Shown: positions 23,911 to 38,640, counted from the stretch's first letter. The stretch is 64,000 nucleotides of DNA from Eurosta solidaginis (GCF_040869045.1 NC_090320.1:242544978-242608977); one strand, 5' to 3'. The notes: generated from the letters alone by a model not told the origin. Numbers and translations: made by a program.

Positions 23911-26240
23911 CACAAGGTTGCCACCTTATATACCGATATGGGTATCAAACGAAAGGTATTTCACTCCGCATTACAATAGGAACATTTTTGAGTAGGGTTG
24001 CCATTTAGGGTTGCCACCTATTCGAAATTAAAAAAAAAATTGCATGAGATATGCCGATATGGGTATCAAACGAAAGGTATTTCACTCCGCATTACAATAG
24101 GAACATTTTTGAGTAGGGTTGCCATTTAGGGCTGCCACCTATTCGAAATTAAAAAAAAATTGCATGAGATATGCCGATATGGGTATCAAACGAAAGGTAT
24201 TTCACTCGGCATTACAGTAGGAACATTTTTGAGTAGGGTTGCCATTTAGGGTTGCCACCTATTCGAAATTAAAAAAAAATTGCATGAGATATACCGATAT
24301 GGGTATCAAACGAAAGGTATTTCGCTTCGCATTACAATAGGAACATTTTTGAGTAGGGTTGCCATTTAGGGTTGCCACCTATTCGAAATTAAAAAAAAAA
24401 TTGCATGGGATATGCCGATATGGGTATCAAACGAAAGGTATTTCACTCCGCATTACAATACGAACATTTTTGAGTAGGGTTGCCATTTAAGGTTGCCACC
24501 TATTCGAAATTAAAAAAAAATTGCATGAGATATGCCGATATGGGTATCAAATGAAAGGTATTTCACTCCGCATTACAGTAGGAACATTTTTGAGTTTGGT
24601 TGCCATTTAGTGTTGCCACCAATTCGAAATTAAAAAAAAATTGCATGAGATACGCCGATATGGGTATCAAACGAAAGGTATTTCACTCCGCATTACAGTA
24701 GGAACATTTTTGAGTAGGGTTGCCACCTATTCGAAATTTAAAAAAAATTGCATGAGATACGCCGATATGGGTATCAAACGAAAGGTATTTCACTCCGCAT
24801 TACAATAGGGATATTTTTGAGTAGGGTTGCCATTTAGGGTTGCCACCTATTCGATATTTAAAAAAATTGCATGAGATATGCCGATATGGGTATCAAACGC
24901 AAGGTATTTCACTCCGCATTACAGTAGGAACATTTTTGAGTAGGGTTGCCCTATTCGAAATTAAAAAAAAATTGCATGAGTTACGCCGATATGGGTATCA
25001 AACGAAAGGTATTTCACTCCGCATTACAATAGGGACATTTTTGAGTAGGGTTGCCATTTAGAGTTGTCACCTATTCGATATTTAAAAAAATTGCATGAGA
25101 TATGTCGATAGGGTAACAAACGAAAGGTATTTCACTCCGCATTACAATAGGGTAATTTTTGAGTAGGGTTGCCATTTAGGGTTGCCACCTATTCGAAATT
25201 TAAAAAAAATTGCATGAGATATGCCGATATGGGTATCAAACGAAAGGTATTTCACCCCGCATTACAATAGGTACATATTTGAGTAGGGTTGCCATTTAGG
25301 GTTGCCAACTATTCGATATTTAAAAAAAATGCATGAGATATGCCGATATGGGTATCAAATGAAAGGTATTTCACTCCGCATTACAATAGGGACATTTTTG
25401 AGTAGGGTTGCCATCTAGGGTTGCCACCTATTCGAAATTTAAAAAAATTGCTTGAGATATGCCGATATGGGTATCAATCGAAAGGTATTTCACTCCGCAT
25501 TACAATAGGGACATTTTTGAGTAGGGTTGCCATTTAGAGTTGCCACCTATTCGAAATTAAAAAAAAATTGCATGAGATATGCCGATATGGATATCAAACG
25601 AAAGGTATTTCACTCCGCATTACAATAGGGACATTTTTGAGTAGGGTTGCCATCTAGGGTTGCCACCTATTCGAAATTTAAAAAAATTGCTTGAGATATT
25701 CCGATATGGGTATCAAACGAAAGGTGTTTCACTCCGCATTACAATATGTTAATTTTTGAGTAGGGTTGCCATTTACGGTTGCCACCTATTCGAAATTAAA
25801 AAAAATTGCATGAGATATACCGATATGGGTACCAAACGAAAGGTATTTCACTCCGCATTACAATAGGGACATTTTTGAGTAGGGTTGCCATCTAGGGTTG
25901 CCACCTATTCGAAATTTAAAAAAATTGATTGAGATATGGCGATATGGGTATCAAACGAAAGGTATTTCACTCTGCATTACAGTAGGAACATTTTTGAGTA
26001 GGGTTGCCATTTAGGGTTGCCACCTATTCGTAATTACAAAAAAATTGCATGAGATATGCCGATATGGGTATCAATCGAAAGGTATTTCACTCCGCATTAC
26101 AATAGGGACATTTTTGAGTAGGGTTGCCATTTAGAGTTGCCACCTATTCGAAATTAAAAAAAAATTGCATGATATATGCCGACGTGGGTATCAAACGAAA
26201 GGTATTTCACTCCGCATTACAATAGGGACATTTTTGAGTA
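23911..26240. repeat. ~120-bp minisatellite array, about 20 monomers, unit B
   Basis: GAGTAGGGTTGCC or a close variant recurs about 20 times at roughly 120-base spacing (near 23990, 24110, 24230 ... 26235). Each monomer contains GGGTATCAAACGAAAGGTAT, CACTCCGCATTACA and an A-run of variable length. The array lies in the same place as the single monomer at 3622-3737. No coding content; short open frames crossing monomers are by-products. Confidence 0.95.
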
Positions 26241-26277
26241 GGGTTGCCGTTTGGGGTTGGAGTAGTTGGAGGACATA

Positions 26278-26553
26278 ATGGATAAGTCAGCTTCAAATTC
26301 TGCAATTTTCGTTCATCCAGTCGGTAGTACCACTGAAAAAAGGAAGCGGGTGAGAAAACTGACTGAAAAATGGACAGCCGAGCAAACCTAGAGGCTATTG
26401 CAGGAAGTTGAGGTCAGGGAGGGGACCTTGAATTTTCTTTCGTCTCAATACAGGGACCGGAGGGAGGCTCAATGGCAAGATGTGGCGGATATTTTAAAGA
26501 TGTCGCGGTTTGAGGTATCTGCCAAGTGGAACAGCCTGCGCTGCCCTTTCCGC
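26278..26553 (+). pseudogene. MADF-domain exon with in-frame stop, unit B
   Basis: Copy of 3766-4047 with the same TAG stop. It has also lost six bases, removing two residues just after YRDR, which leaves the frame open. The GTGAGT donor is kept at 26554. No downstream exon was recognised in either unit. Confidence 0.6.
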
Positions 26554-26756
26554 GTGAGTTCCTTTTCTCTTTATAAATATACTAGCATTTACTCGCGGCC
26601 CCGTCCGCAAGGAGAAAATTAAATGTATGGGCTATTCACGTTAGCCTGCTTATCAAGGTATCTGTTTAAAAATTTTTTTCTGTCTAATGCACTTTATTTT
26701 TGTAATTGAGTAAAAAAAAAGATCTATATGAGCTGATAACCTGATAGGATCAAAAA

Positions 26757-28313
26757 ATTATCCCGAATTTATCCAGAAAAAGCCACGAATTGACCCCGAC
26801 GATATCGCGGACGGATCCCGAAAACCATGCAGAAATGCCCCGGAAGGGTCTCCAAAAGTTCTCGGAATAGTCCCAAAAAACCCGAAATGACAACGACACG
26901 ATTCTAGACTTATCCAGAGAACCACACAGAAATGATCCCTTAAGGGTACCAAAATGATCCCGAAATAGTCCCGGAAAAGTTCCGAAATGACCCTGACGGG
27001 CTCAGGGACGGATTTCAAAAAACATCCAGAAAATATCCCTAAACCCTCCAGAAATAATGCCGAAAGGGTCCCCAAATGATCCCGTATTAGTCGCGAAAAA
27101 GTCCCGAAATGAACCCGACGGGATCCCGGACGGATACATCTAGAAATGATGCCGGAAGGTACCCCAAATGATCCCGAAAAAGTCCTGAAATGACCCTGAT
27201 GGGATTCCGGACGGATCCCTAAAACCATCCAGAAATGATGCCGAAAGGGTCCCCAAATGATCCCGTATTAGTCTCGAAAAAGTCCCGAAATGACCCCCAC
27301 GGGATCCCGGACGGATACCCAAAAATATATCTAAATGATGCCGGAAGGTACCCCAAATGATCCCGAAAAATTCCCGAAATGACCCTGATGGGATCCCGGA
27401 CGGATCCATAAAACCCTCCAGAAATGATGCCGAAAGGGTCCCCAAATGATCCCGTATTAGTCTCTAAAAAGTCCCGAAATGACCCCGACGGGATCCCGGA
27501 TGGATACCCAAAACCATTTAGAAATGATTCCGGGAGGCACCACAAATGATCCCGAAAAAGTCCCGAAATGACCCTGATGGGATCCCGGACCGATCCCTAA
27601 AACCCTCCAGAAATGATGCCGAAAGGGTCCCCAAATGATCCCGTATTAGTCTCGAAAAAGTCCCGAAATGACCCCCACGGGATCCCGGACGGATACCCAA
27701 AACCATCTAGAAATGATCCCGAAAAAGTCCCGAAATGACCCTGATGGGATCCCGGACGGATCCCTAAAACCCTCCAGAAATGATGCCGAAAGGGTCCCCA
27801 AATGATCCCGTATTAGTTCTAAAAAGTCTCGAAATGACCCCGACGGGATCCCGGACGGATACCCAAAACCATTTAGAAATGATTCCGGGAGGTACCACAA
27901 ATGATCCCGAAAAAGTCCCGAAATGACCCTGATGGGATCCCGGACGGATCCCTAAAACCTTCCAGAAATGATGCCGAAAGGGTCCCCAAATGATCCCGTA
28001 TTAGTCGCGAAAAAGTCCCGAAATGACCCCGACAGGATCCCGGACGGATACCCAAAACCATCTAGAAATGATGCCGGAAGGTACCCCAAATGATCCCGTA
28101 TTAGTCGAGAAAAGGTACCAAAATGACCCCGTCGGGATCCCGGACGGATACCCAAAACCCTCCAGAAATGATGCCGAAAGGGTCCCCAAATGATCCCGAA
28201 AAAGGCCCGAAATGACCCCGATGGGATCCCGGACGGAACCCGAACGCCACCAGAAATAATGCCGGTAGGCACCCCAAATGATCCCGAAATAGTCCCGAAA
28301 TGACCCCATCGCT
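26757..28313. repeat. Dimeric GC-rich minisatellite, unit B
   Basis: Copy of 4250-5806 with the same number of monomers and a few substitutions. It did not change length between units, unlike the ~120-bp array 500 bases away. Confidence 0.9.
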
Positions 28314-29464
28314 GTCAAAAATATTTACTTAACGTTTGACGTCAGTGGTGAAAACTGGATGTCAATCGACTGACACCACAATTTGATGACAGTCTTTGGC
28401 ACACACTGCTATATCGACTTCATGCCAGTTTTTAATATGTAATGAAAACACATTTGACACCAAATCGCCATGACGACAGTTATGTCAGTATTTGATGTCA
28501 GTGATTTTGACATAGTGAAAACAAAGCATTAACCATTTATGTTGCATTAACAATTAACCATTTATGTTACATAAATATGTATGTACATACCAATGTCAAG
28601 CTGATATGATATGAAAATACATACATATGTACATTCATACATGCCTATAAACCTACGCCCTAATTTAAATAACGCAGCGAATGCTATGTACATATGTACG
28701 TATGTGTCGCATCATACCTAACTCAAAAGCAATTAGCGCGAACAGTTGTCACCGAACAATCACACACACGAATTTTTTGGTAAAAATGTTACTTTTGTTT
28801 AAACAATTTGCCTGATAGAAGAAAGGAATCAAGTATTTTTTTGATGCAGATCGAAGGTAAATATTTCAAAGTTTTACTGAAAAGTACAATTTTTTAAATC
28901 CATCCATCCGATTATGAGTTATAGCTGTGTAAACAAAATGTTTATGATTTTTTACTACATTTTGGCAATTCGCCACGCCCCTATAATATATATCTTTAAA
29001 GTTATATTAACTGTACCATCTCACGTAGCTAAGCTTTCAAATGCAAAAAACCGTTTTAAAATCGGAGCATTCTGTGTGAAGTTATGTGCATACATGGGAT
29101 TTAGCGACTTTATTTTATAAGATTTATAGATAGATAGATAGATACAGAGAGAATGGTTGTCGCGAATGGCCAGAGAATGGAAGAAAGGTTTGTTTTTTGA
29201 TTGTCCTTATTAAACTGAAGTGCCATGATTTACCCAATCGTGTTTCAAATCAACTTTTCTTTTAAATATGTATACAAAAAATCAGACTACATATTGATAC
29301 TCATTTCAAAAATATAGTTAATAGATAAAATATGAACAGCGAAGTTTGCAAACATTTTAAAATATGTAAATATGCAATATACCAGTCGTCTACAAAAAGG
29401 TTTGAAAAACACTATTTAGCAAATGATTTAACTAATCGAACAGCGATTGAACAGGTGATCGAGG

Positions 29465-30210
29465 CTGTTAGGTTAGGTTAAGTTAGGTGGTAGCTGCCCT
29501 GATAAGAATAGCTTACTTGGACAACACGAAGGTCCGTTGTGATACCACATACACCAAAAATAACAGTGACTTAGAGAATCGTTGGGTAGCAACGATAAAG
29601 CTCCGAATGATACCGATCTCAACTTTTGATAAATCCTCGGGAGATCCAAGTGAGTCTTGACCGAAGTACCTTCGCCTAGTCAGGCAAAAGCTGGGCAATA
29701 AAGCATAAAGTGATTTGGTGATTCCACCTCATCATCCTCCATACAGCTGCAGCAGGATAGTTTCCAGTATATTGAGACGTACCGCATGAATACCCGTGGG
29801 ACAGTGCCCTGTCAAAACCCCAATGACCATTGATAGGTGAGCCTTAGTGAACCCGATTATTTCAGCAGACCTCCTGCCATGTACTTTCGGCCAGAAAGAT
29901 CTTGCTACCCTGCAAGACGTGGAGGCCGCCCAACGTTTGCTGAGCTGACTCGAGGCCCAGCTATGGAGGGGCAATCCACAGGTGGCCAGCGGAATCCCGA
30001 AATCCCTACAGCCATCTTCATCCGGTTCAGTTGTACCGATGGGGGCTAAGAGATCCGCTTGACAGTTACCCGGGATATCACTATGGCCCGGGACCCAGAT
30101 AATCTTAATTGTAAAATAATTCGATGCAATCGCAAGCGAGGTCAGGCACTCCCAGACCACCCTCGATCGCACTGTAGTTGAGCTGAAGGCCTTGATAGCC
30201 GCTTGGCTAT
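29465..30210 (-). mobile_element. LINE fossil: 3' end with RNase H domain, unit B
   Basis: Copy of 6958-7703. The RNase H reading frame at 29732-30172 translates identically to that of unit A, and it is interrupted at the same base by the hAT element. Confidence 0.85.
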
Positions 30211-32304
30211 TAGAGGTTTACGCCGATCACTTTATCGGCGGCGGCGGCGTAGACTCTATTATATACCGGCGGCGGCGGCGTGGGCGGCCGCCGGCATACG
30301 CCGGTGTTCTTAGTTTAAAGAGCTTGATTTTTTCTATTTAGAAAAATAATATTTAAGAAAGGTTTAGTTTGTATGTATCTAAGGAAATCAACGTGTTGGA
30401 CATTTCGAAAAGATCCGGGGGTTTTGCCTCAAGATCTCGCATACCGTTCAAAAATTTTCAGGAGTAGCTCTTTGCGGAAGGATTGTCCCTCGTTCACCTA
30501 CTCCAGACATACTTCGAATCTAATACCGGTCTTTAGAGTTGGTACTGCTGCGTCTGCTGAAGAGAAATATAGATACGTAAAATGGTCAAACTTTTGTCTG
30601 TATATCTCGTGCAAAAGTTTCACCTGGGGTAACTCCCAACAATCGCTGCGAACACAATTTCTTTAAATCATTTGTGGCTGTTTGGCGGTCATGCACGAAG
30701 GCGGCTTACGGTTGCTATTAATGGTCTATTAATACTCATGACTCTCGTGGCACAGGGCGAATCCAGTTTTTTCGAGCTAAAATCCCACGCCTCCTGATCC
30801 TCACACCATATGCCATCACAGAAGCTATAGGACTGCTACTTCGAAATCATATGTAACTTCGTCGACGTCAGTTTCCTAGAAGCTCTAGGTGTAGCTCCGA
30901 AGACTTTCTAACGGATGTTTTTGTCGCGATATGCTGCCGAGCTACACCAGAGAAACACCTTGGAACGTTAGGGAGTGACTATTTGACCAAAGATGCCGCC
31001 CTCGAAATCATAAGCAGTCTAAGTGGATATCATTGCGTAACTCATAGGTGAAAATCGTATAATCCTCGGCGCATCTACATAATTAAAATTTTACAAGGAC
31101 TCTGGATAAAATTTTTAAAATGTAGACGTTTATGTTCACAACATTGATTTCAATAGTCTTCGTTAAATCAAAACGATATTTTAGAATGAAAGTCGACCGA
31201 TTTTAAGTTGAACGATGTTAACTGCTGTTTTCCGGCTTTATGATATAAGAGCTCATTGTGGATGGCCGTGTAGCTTAAATTTTCAGACTAGTTCGACTGT
31301 CCACGACGTTGGGGTAGTAGCATACACGGTCATTAGTTCGACTATCTTGGGAAAGCTTTTGCTTCACCACTTTGAGTGTTCTCGCGAAGGACAAAGCCTA
31401 ACCTGGTAACTATATGATCCTACGTATTCACATTTGTTAAAGGAGCCGTAACGGGTAGGTGATATTTAAACTTGGTTGACAGGCTATAACCAATGTGATT
31501 CACTCCAAAGTACTAGTTTTGAATAGGGCCGCCAACTTTAGGAAATGTCAACACGGGAGACTTGGGTGTTGAAGGATGAAGTGTTAAAAAACAAAATTAA
31601 TATTTCAGACGCTATTGTATAGTTTCGCAAATAAACAACAGATTTTTGAATGTAAGCTTAAGTGATTTTTCAAACCCTTCTCATACGTACATAAATCTTC
31701 AACGTAAGTATAAGGTGGGAATCATTCAAAGGAGTGTTTAAACCCCTGAATCCTACAAAAGGATTTTGCATCACTGATTTCCCTTATTCTTTCAGCCAAT
31801 CGCAATATAAATTTTTTTAAAAAATCGGCACCTTTTTTGGGTAATTTGCTTTTTTTTAACAACTGAAGGACAATTTGAAAACATGTTCACCTTGGGTCAT
31901 TTTATTTGAATTCATTGTTCATTATTTTTTGAATCTTTTGAAAAAAAAAAATTTGCAAAGTGAGCATATAAATTTATTATATAACGTTTCTTTTAGTGTT
32001 TTGTTTTAATCACTTGGTGAATTGGGTGATGCGAAGTCCGTGACATCGAAAGTACTTGTTTTTTTTAAATAATTTTTGAACAGTTAGAAACAGTTAAATT
32101 TCGCAATTAGTTTCTTATAACTGGCAGTGATGCGAATCCCTTGATACCCCTTTCGACCATATCTGCCCAATATTCGACATGAGCAATAAATGGCCTAAAC
32201 AGTCTTAAACGAGTAGAAAACATAGTAACGCGCCGGACGCCGCCGCCCCGCCGATATTTTTGACATTCGGCGGCGGCGGCGTTTATCGGCGGCGTATATC
32301 TCTA
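30211..32304. mobile_element. Non-autonomous hAT-type element inserted in the LINE, unit B
   Basis: Same insertion as 7704-9862, with the same ends and duplication (30203-30210 and 32305-32312), so the insertion predates the A/B duplication. B lacks 64 bp present in A at about 8279-8342, with a short C-rich match at the junction. Confidence 0.88.
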
Positions 32305-33382
32305 TTGGCTACCAGAGTAGATGTTAAATTCCCGAACCGTAATAGCACTGGATAACACTTCATCCACCGCATCCTTAATCGCAGCAACTTCCGCTTGGAA
32401 TACACTGCAGTGATCAGCCAAGTTAAACTTGCGGCTTACATTTGCCTCTTGACAAAAGACCCCCCACCAACCTTTCCGATCAACTTCGACCCATCCGTGA
32501 ACAAGTTAACTGGTCCCATGCCCCAGATAATTCCTCTTCCCCACTCCTCTCTCGGTGGAATGACTGGGGTGAAGGTTGTATAGGTAGCAGTTATCGGCAT
32601 ACAAACTGGCAAGAAGGCTAGAGTGTCCGAAATCAGAAAGCCCATAGCCTAAATAACGAAGCCTGACCAACGACCTTGCCGCGACCGCCTTTCCCGCAAT
32701 ATCTACTGGATATATGTTCAGCATGACGTTCAGTGCCAACGTAGGTGTTGTTCTGAGAGCGCCACTGATACCGATCAGCGCCGTCCGTGCACTTACATTA
32801 ACATTTTGGGGGTGCTCACCGTATCCACTGCTTTCCACCAGACCAGCACCTCATATAGCAGAATCGGTTTGACAACCATCTCATAAAGCCAGTGTACTAC
32901 TCCTGGCGAGAGTCCCCATCTCTTTCCGATAGCCCCTCTGCAGCAGAACAAGGCAACCGCGGCCTTCCTTGCCCTATCTTCCACATTGGGTCTCCAGGAC
33001 AGTTTCTTGTCCAAAACAATCCCCAAATATTTAACTCTATCAGAAAGTATCAACGGTATCCCTCCAATCGAGGGAGTTCTGAAATCGGGCATCTTATATC
33101 TCCTTGTAAAAATAACCAATTCCGTTTTTCCCGGGTTGACCACCAATCCACATGATTCAGCCCACCTAGCCACGGTATCCAGGTTGCCCTGCAGAACATC
33201 GCGTAAGGTGCGCAGAAATTTGCCTCTGACAAGGATAGCGAGGTCAGCTGCATAGACAACCACCCGACAACCATTGGCTTTCAGCTCCACAAGAAGCTCG
33301 TTGACTACCACAACCCAGAGCAGAGGAGATAGGACAACCCCCTGTGGCGTGCCCCTGCACACCTTCCTCTTAATCAGAGCTG
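32305..33382 (-). mobile_element. LINE fossil: reverse transcriptase C-terminal half, unit B
   Basis: Copy of 9863-10940 with the same YAADL lesion (base 33247) and a few more changes, including Tyr to Asn in the LQGYLDT segment. The following 33383-34322, like 10941-11880 in unit A, is AT-rich with nothing recognised. Confidence 0.88.
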
Positions 33383-34322
33383 CTCAATCCCTATACACTT
33401 GTAGCACTATTGTTTTTGTTTTGCCCTGAATCATATGCACAGATTCAAATTCACACTTTGAATATAAAAAAAAATGTTCATAGCACTCCCATATGCCCTC
33501 ACATCATATGAAAATGCTTGAATTTCCTATGAAAGTGCCAAGAAAAAGCACTCCCGTATAAAGCTCAGGCACTTGTGTATGATAAAAAAATTTACACTAA
33601 CAATTTCACAGCTAAAAATTATTCGAAAACATTATAGACCTGAAAAAAATTTGTAATCAAAATTGATTTATAAATAAAATCAAAATAGATAATTGACCGC
33701 GGAGCTGAAATATATGGGCCATATGACCAAAGAATGTAAGCAAAACTGTACCAAAACAAGAGGAGCCTATTCTAACTACATATGATATTAGTTAATTACC
33801 TTCAACGGAAGGCAGTAACTAGTGATACAAAATTCTGGTTCACAACTAGACCTAGAGTGCCAAATAAGTATTAGTTCGTTAATAACTAGATTTTCTGTTA
33901 TAAAATCGACTAAAAAACTGTTACCAGCTTTAACGAGCTGCGGCTACATATGAGTATGCATCTTTCTCAATACTATTCCACCAGTACGTAACTATCGAAA
34001 AAGTACCAAAAAGAAATTTGTATATAGTTAGGAAATAGTGAAAAGTTAAAGCAGCGGGGACAATTTTCACCGTCTAGTACATCGCCAGTTGAAAACATGT
34101 AAAAGAGGTAGATGGCGAACTATTAGTGGTTCAGAATGCAGGAGAAATGCACTTATTTTGAACTAGAGATTTTCCTCACGGGGTAGTTTCTGTGACCTTT
34201 TATTTCAACTCGGTATATTATTTTTCTTGGTTATGAGACATTTTTTGACTGGAAGTGGGGGGAACCGTAAAGTAACCATGCCAAATGTTATTTTAGCACC
34301 TCAGTAATCTCTGTTGCTAATA

Positions 34323-34762
34323 TATGTGACCCGGTCTAAGAAAAGGTGTCTTATGACTCAAAAAAGAAATTGCGAGAAACAGCTGTTAAAGATAAACAAT
34401 GCATTTCTTCAGTTTCTTAGTAGTTTTTCTTTTGCATTATGAACAGTCATGTCCAAAAGGTAAAGCACAAACCAGTTTCTGACCGATATTTTGGCTCCAT
34501 TGCCATTGAAAAAAAATGCTATCAAAAGAATCTGAGGATGCTTCACCAGCCACCAAAGTGGCATCGAATGAACCAAATGCTTCATCGTCTTTCATTTGTG
34601 CTCTTCTTTCTCTACATTTTTAGTACACTTCTAAGCAAGTTACGACTTTCTACTTTTCACCACGTGAAAGAGCGTCTCAAAAACTATCGAACCCAAAAAA
34701 AAAAAAACTGGACATTTTTTTTTTTGAGTCATAAGCCACCTTTTCATAGCCCTGGTCACATA
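34323..34762. mobile_element. ~440-bp inverted-repeat element in the LINE, unit B
   Basis: Copy of 11881-12319; the A- and T-runs inside the right arm differ by a base or two. Confidence 0.7.
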
Positions 34763-35233
34763 TGTATGTAAATTTGAACACAAATTTAAAACACTTGCTT
34801 CAGCGGTGATTTTGCCCAGTATCGCAGGTGGTGGTCCCGCTACGTCACCATGGGGCATGTACGCTGAGACCACCCACATTTCATTACTGCCTCGCTCGAA
34901 GCAGACCGTGGTTTAGGTCAGCATTGCTGAAATTAGAGAGAATAAAAGCTTTAATCTCTTTTTTAACAAGCACACAGGATCTAGACCTAACTGCCTCCCC
35001 ATGCACCAAGGTGTTGAATTTTCCAGTCCTTAATCCAGAAATATTTCTGCCGTTGCTACTCATCCACGGCTCCTGGACAAGGACTATATCCACTCCGCCT
35101 TTTTCAAGGCAGAACAACAAATTTGCGGAAGCCGCCTTAGAGTGTTGAAGATTGATTTGACGGATTTCCATCAAAACCGCTCTTCTTCCGCACCCCACAC
35201 TTGGCGGATCCGTGTTAGTCTTGTCCATTGTTG
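34763..35233 (-). mobile_element. LINE fossil: APE-type endonuclease N-terminus, unit B
   Basis: Copy of 12320-12790 with the same frame break. Confidence 0.85.
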
Positions 35234-38200
35234 AGTTGAGTTGTCTTTTCTAGATCCGCCATTATCAGTAGAAGCAGGGGCACCGCGTGCAGGACGTGAT
35301 AACTAATCACGCGTGACAGTTCATCACTATGGCCGGTCTAAGACTGATAACAGTCGCTGATCCAGAGCCTGGAACCACGTATGATATCCAAGCCAAGTAT
35401 CTTAGCCCCCATCGAGGCTGTTTACTATTGCACAATTTTTTTACAAACATTCGCCACTTGTATAAATTCACAATGGCTGCTACAATAACAAAACATTTTG
35501 TAGACTGTCTTGTTTTGATTTCGAAGTAAAAACTCATTGCGAGCATTTTCTATTAACAATATGGGAGTGTTACATACATATATGACTAGGAAGAAGTGCC
35601 GTTGTCACCCGAGGTTGTCAGCAATGGAAGGGAACCCTCTACTGAGTTTTCGAAAGTTCGATCTGCCAGATGCTCCCAATCGGTGTTTGTTATAGCTAAA
35701 AACAATGACTGGTTAAGTGGTTAAGCGACAATGTATTATGATAAGGAACTTTACCTACTGGGAAGTAATTTTCCTTCTATAACTTTCATGAAAATGAAAT
35801 TGTGTGTTAACTTTGTCACGATCCTCAAAATTGTAAGTCCTTAAAGGAAAATATATAGACCCACCAATAAGTATACCGAAATGATCAGGATGAAGAGATG
35901 AGTTGATTTAGACATGTCCGTCTGTCCGTCTGTCTATTTGTATGCAAACTAGTCCCCCAATTTGTGAGATATCTTGGTAAAATTTGGTTAGCGGGTATAT
36001 TTAGGTGTCCGATTAGACATTTGTCAGAACTGACCGGATCAGACCACTATAGCATATATACCTCATACAACCGATTGTTCAGAAAAGAGGATTTTGTCAT
36101 ATTTTCCTCAATTAATCAGATTATCTTAAAAATCGCTTAGGTATGTGCATCTGTTCACTATATATTTCTTATCTTATGCAGCCGATTATTTGGATATTAC
36201 GAATGGAATAAGATTTTGGTTCAGCCCCATTCCTAAAAAGTGTGAAGTCTTCGGCACAGTCCCATCTTTACTTCTTTAACCATAGCTTAACCGCAATTTT
36301 TAAAACTGTATCTTCGAACTTTGGTAATGTTCAAGTTAGGCGTTTGCAAATACGAATTTTCGCAACTTCCCAGATACATTTTTATTGGCATATTTGAGTT
36401 GCAAACTTTTCTCGAACCAGAACCTTGTAAGAATTCATATATATATGCATAATACCAAATATACGCATATTCATACAAATATATGTACATACTAATGTAG
36501 ATATATTTATTTTACTTAACAAGGGTGTGCTGTAGACTTTTGGTAGTCCAGCTCAATTAACATCATAAGATAAATTCTACTGAGTGCAGTCTACTCTCTA
36601 TCACAGACTAGGCACAGTGCAACATTTTTACTTAAATTGGTGCATGAGCGCGGTCAGAAGAAAATGCTTAACAATTTTTTTTATTTTCGATTTGTAGGCC
36701 GAATTTGAACTTTGCGTATTTGAAAATATGCATTTTTCAATTGTATTATTCATTATATTTAGAAAATTTCGTTAGAGATGTGTTCTGCATGCACCAATGG
36801 AAACATGAAAGGACTTCTTAATCATTTCTACAAGGGTCCAAGAAATGCTCAAGAAAAGATTGCAGTTCTAAAGAAACTTACATATTACAAAAACCCACTG
36901 TGCAATACTTCAGGGAGAGAACGAGAAAAATAGGCATATGTTGTTTACACGTTAAACCCCTCCCACTTTTTAAAAGAGCGAATGTTTGAATGCACTCTCA
37001 CTCAAAGAAATCAAGTAAGGACTGTAGTGTCTTCTGCTGCGTCAATAGGTCTCATAGCTTTCATGAATATATGGACGCACCGAAAATTAACACCATTGTA
37101 AACCTTTACAAGTAGCGCAACTCACAGCTGATTGCTCAAAATTTGCACACACACACAAATATTACTTAAGGTCGAAAACCTTTTAGAAAGTTCAAGTAAA
37201 ATACTAAACAGACATAAACTTTGCAAATATAACTTAGGACACCTTATTTACAATAATTAAGAATAAAATTTCACTTATATTCAATTATATTCGCCTAACT
37301 TTTAGGTACCTAAACTAACCTAAAATAACCATTTAGGTTTTTTCTCTATTTAGGTAGTAATTTATGCAAACTCGCACAAAGATTAAAGGTATATTGATAC
37401 AATGCAGCTCTGATCTGCCTGCTGTTCTACATTCCACTACATTCGACTGCTTTCATTTACACCCTCCACACAATTCGCTACGTAACTTCAATTCAAGCTG
37501 CCAAACTATATAGTTAACAGTAAGGAACACTTTCAAAATTTCTCACTAAAACTAACACTTTCAAAACTTCTTATGAAAACCAGTTTGGGCCTCTAGGTGA
37601 CGAAAACTAGCAATTTCACTTTCTGGCTGACGAAAATGAGCAATTTATTATTGTTTTCCGTCTTATTAGAAGACCTGGAACAAAATTTAAAGGAACTTTG
37701 AGTAAGGAAAGTGTATTGCAACTGCTTAATCTGGCGACTCTAATGAAATTGAATAATTGTCATCTAACACCTCATTACTAATCATAACGATTGTGCTTTT
37801 AAGATTTTCTTACATCACGGTAGTTATCCTTTTTCGCGATAACTGATGCTAACTGGGAGTATCAAGGGAGACCAAGTCTTTGTATTATCATATCTGCTTA
37901 AAGTTCAGAGTAATACCTGGCTATCACTGCTCACGCGTTGGGTCACATCCTCGATAGATACATCTGTAAGCTTATCTTGAACACCTTTTTTTGATTTTCC
38001 GTACCGTATTAATATATTTCAGGGCTGTCCCTGCGATCTGCAAACTTTTTAAATTGGTGTTATATTGTTCTTGAGTCTCACTTTCCCTCTGCCATTTATA
38101 GCATAAACATTAGGGAACGACTTGGGACTCGAGTTTTTTCGAAGAGCTTTATGTTTGTGAATCGCCTCTGCCATATCATTGTGCAGGGGTATCATGACTG

Positions 38201-38586
38201 GATTGCTAGATTTGAGTGCGCTGGAAAATTTAAACTACTAACGCAAGGTTTCTTTTAACTCACATGATCAACAATAACAGAAAATTCGAAACATGTTTAT
38301 AATAATTAAAAGAACCTATATTATTTCTGAACACCTTGTAAAAAAAAAAAAAGTAACTCAGTTTGAACAATCGGTAATGTAGTCGGGTGTATAAGATAAA
38401 TATTATTCAAACTGAGCTATTTTCCAAAAATCTTCGAATACTCGTAAAAGTTCGGTAAAATTTGTGGCCATTACTGTATGTAATAACAATTTTTCTAAAG
38501 CCGACAAAACTGTGTATACCATTTCGTGTTCATGAAAGGTATAGAAAGAGATCTCAGATATAATTAGCAGCTGCTGGCATGTCATA

Positions 38587-38640
38587 GAAATTTCTAGAGA
38601 GATAATCGCGTTCTCGTTAGCTATTGTTGTTGGCGGTATA
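38587..38640 (+). promoter_or_regulatory. Distal heat-shock-element-like site with weak TATA, unit B
   Basis: Copy of 16140-16193, about 2.2 kb upstream of the unit B Hsp70 start codon. Confidence 0.45.

Noticed and set aside
23911..26240. CRISPR-like regular repeats
   Set aside because: Monomers are contiguous ~120-bp tandem repeats without unique spacers, in a eukaryotic locus.
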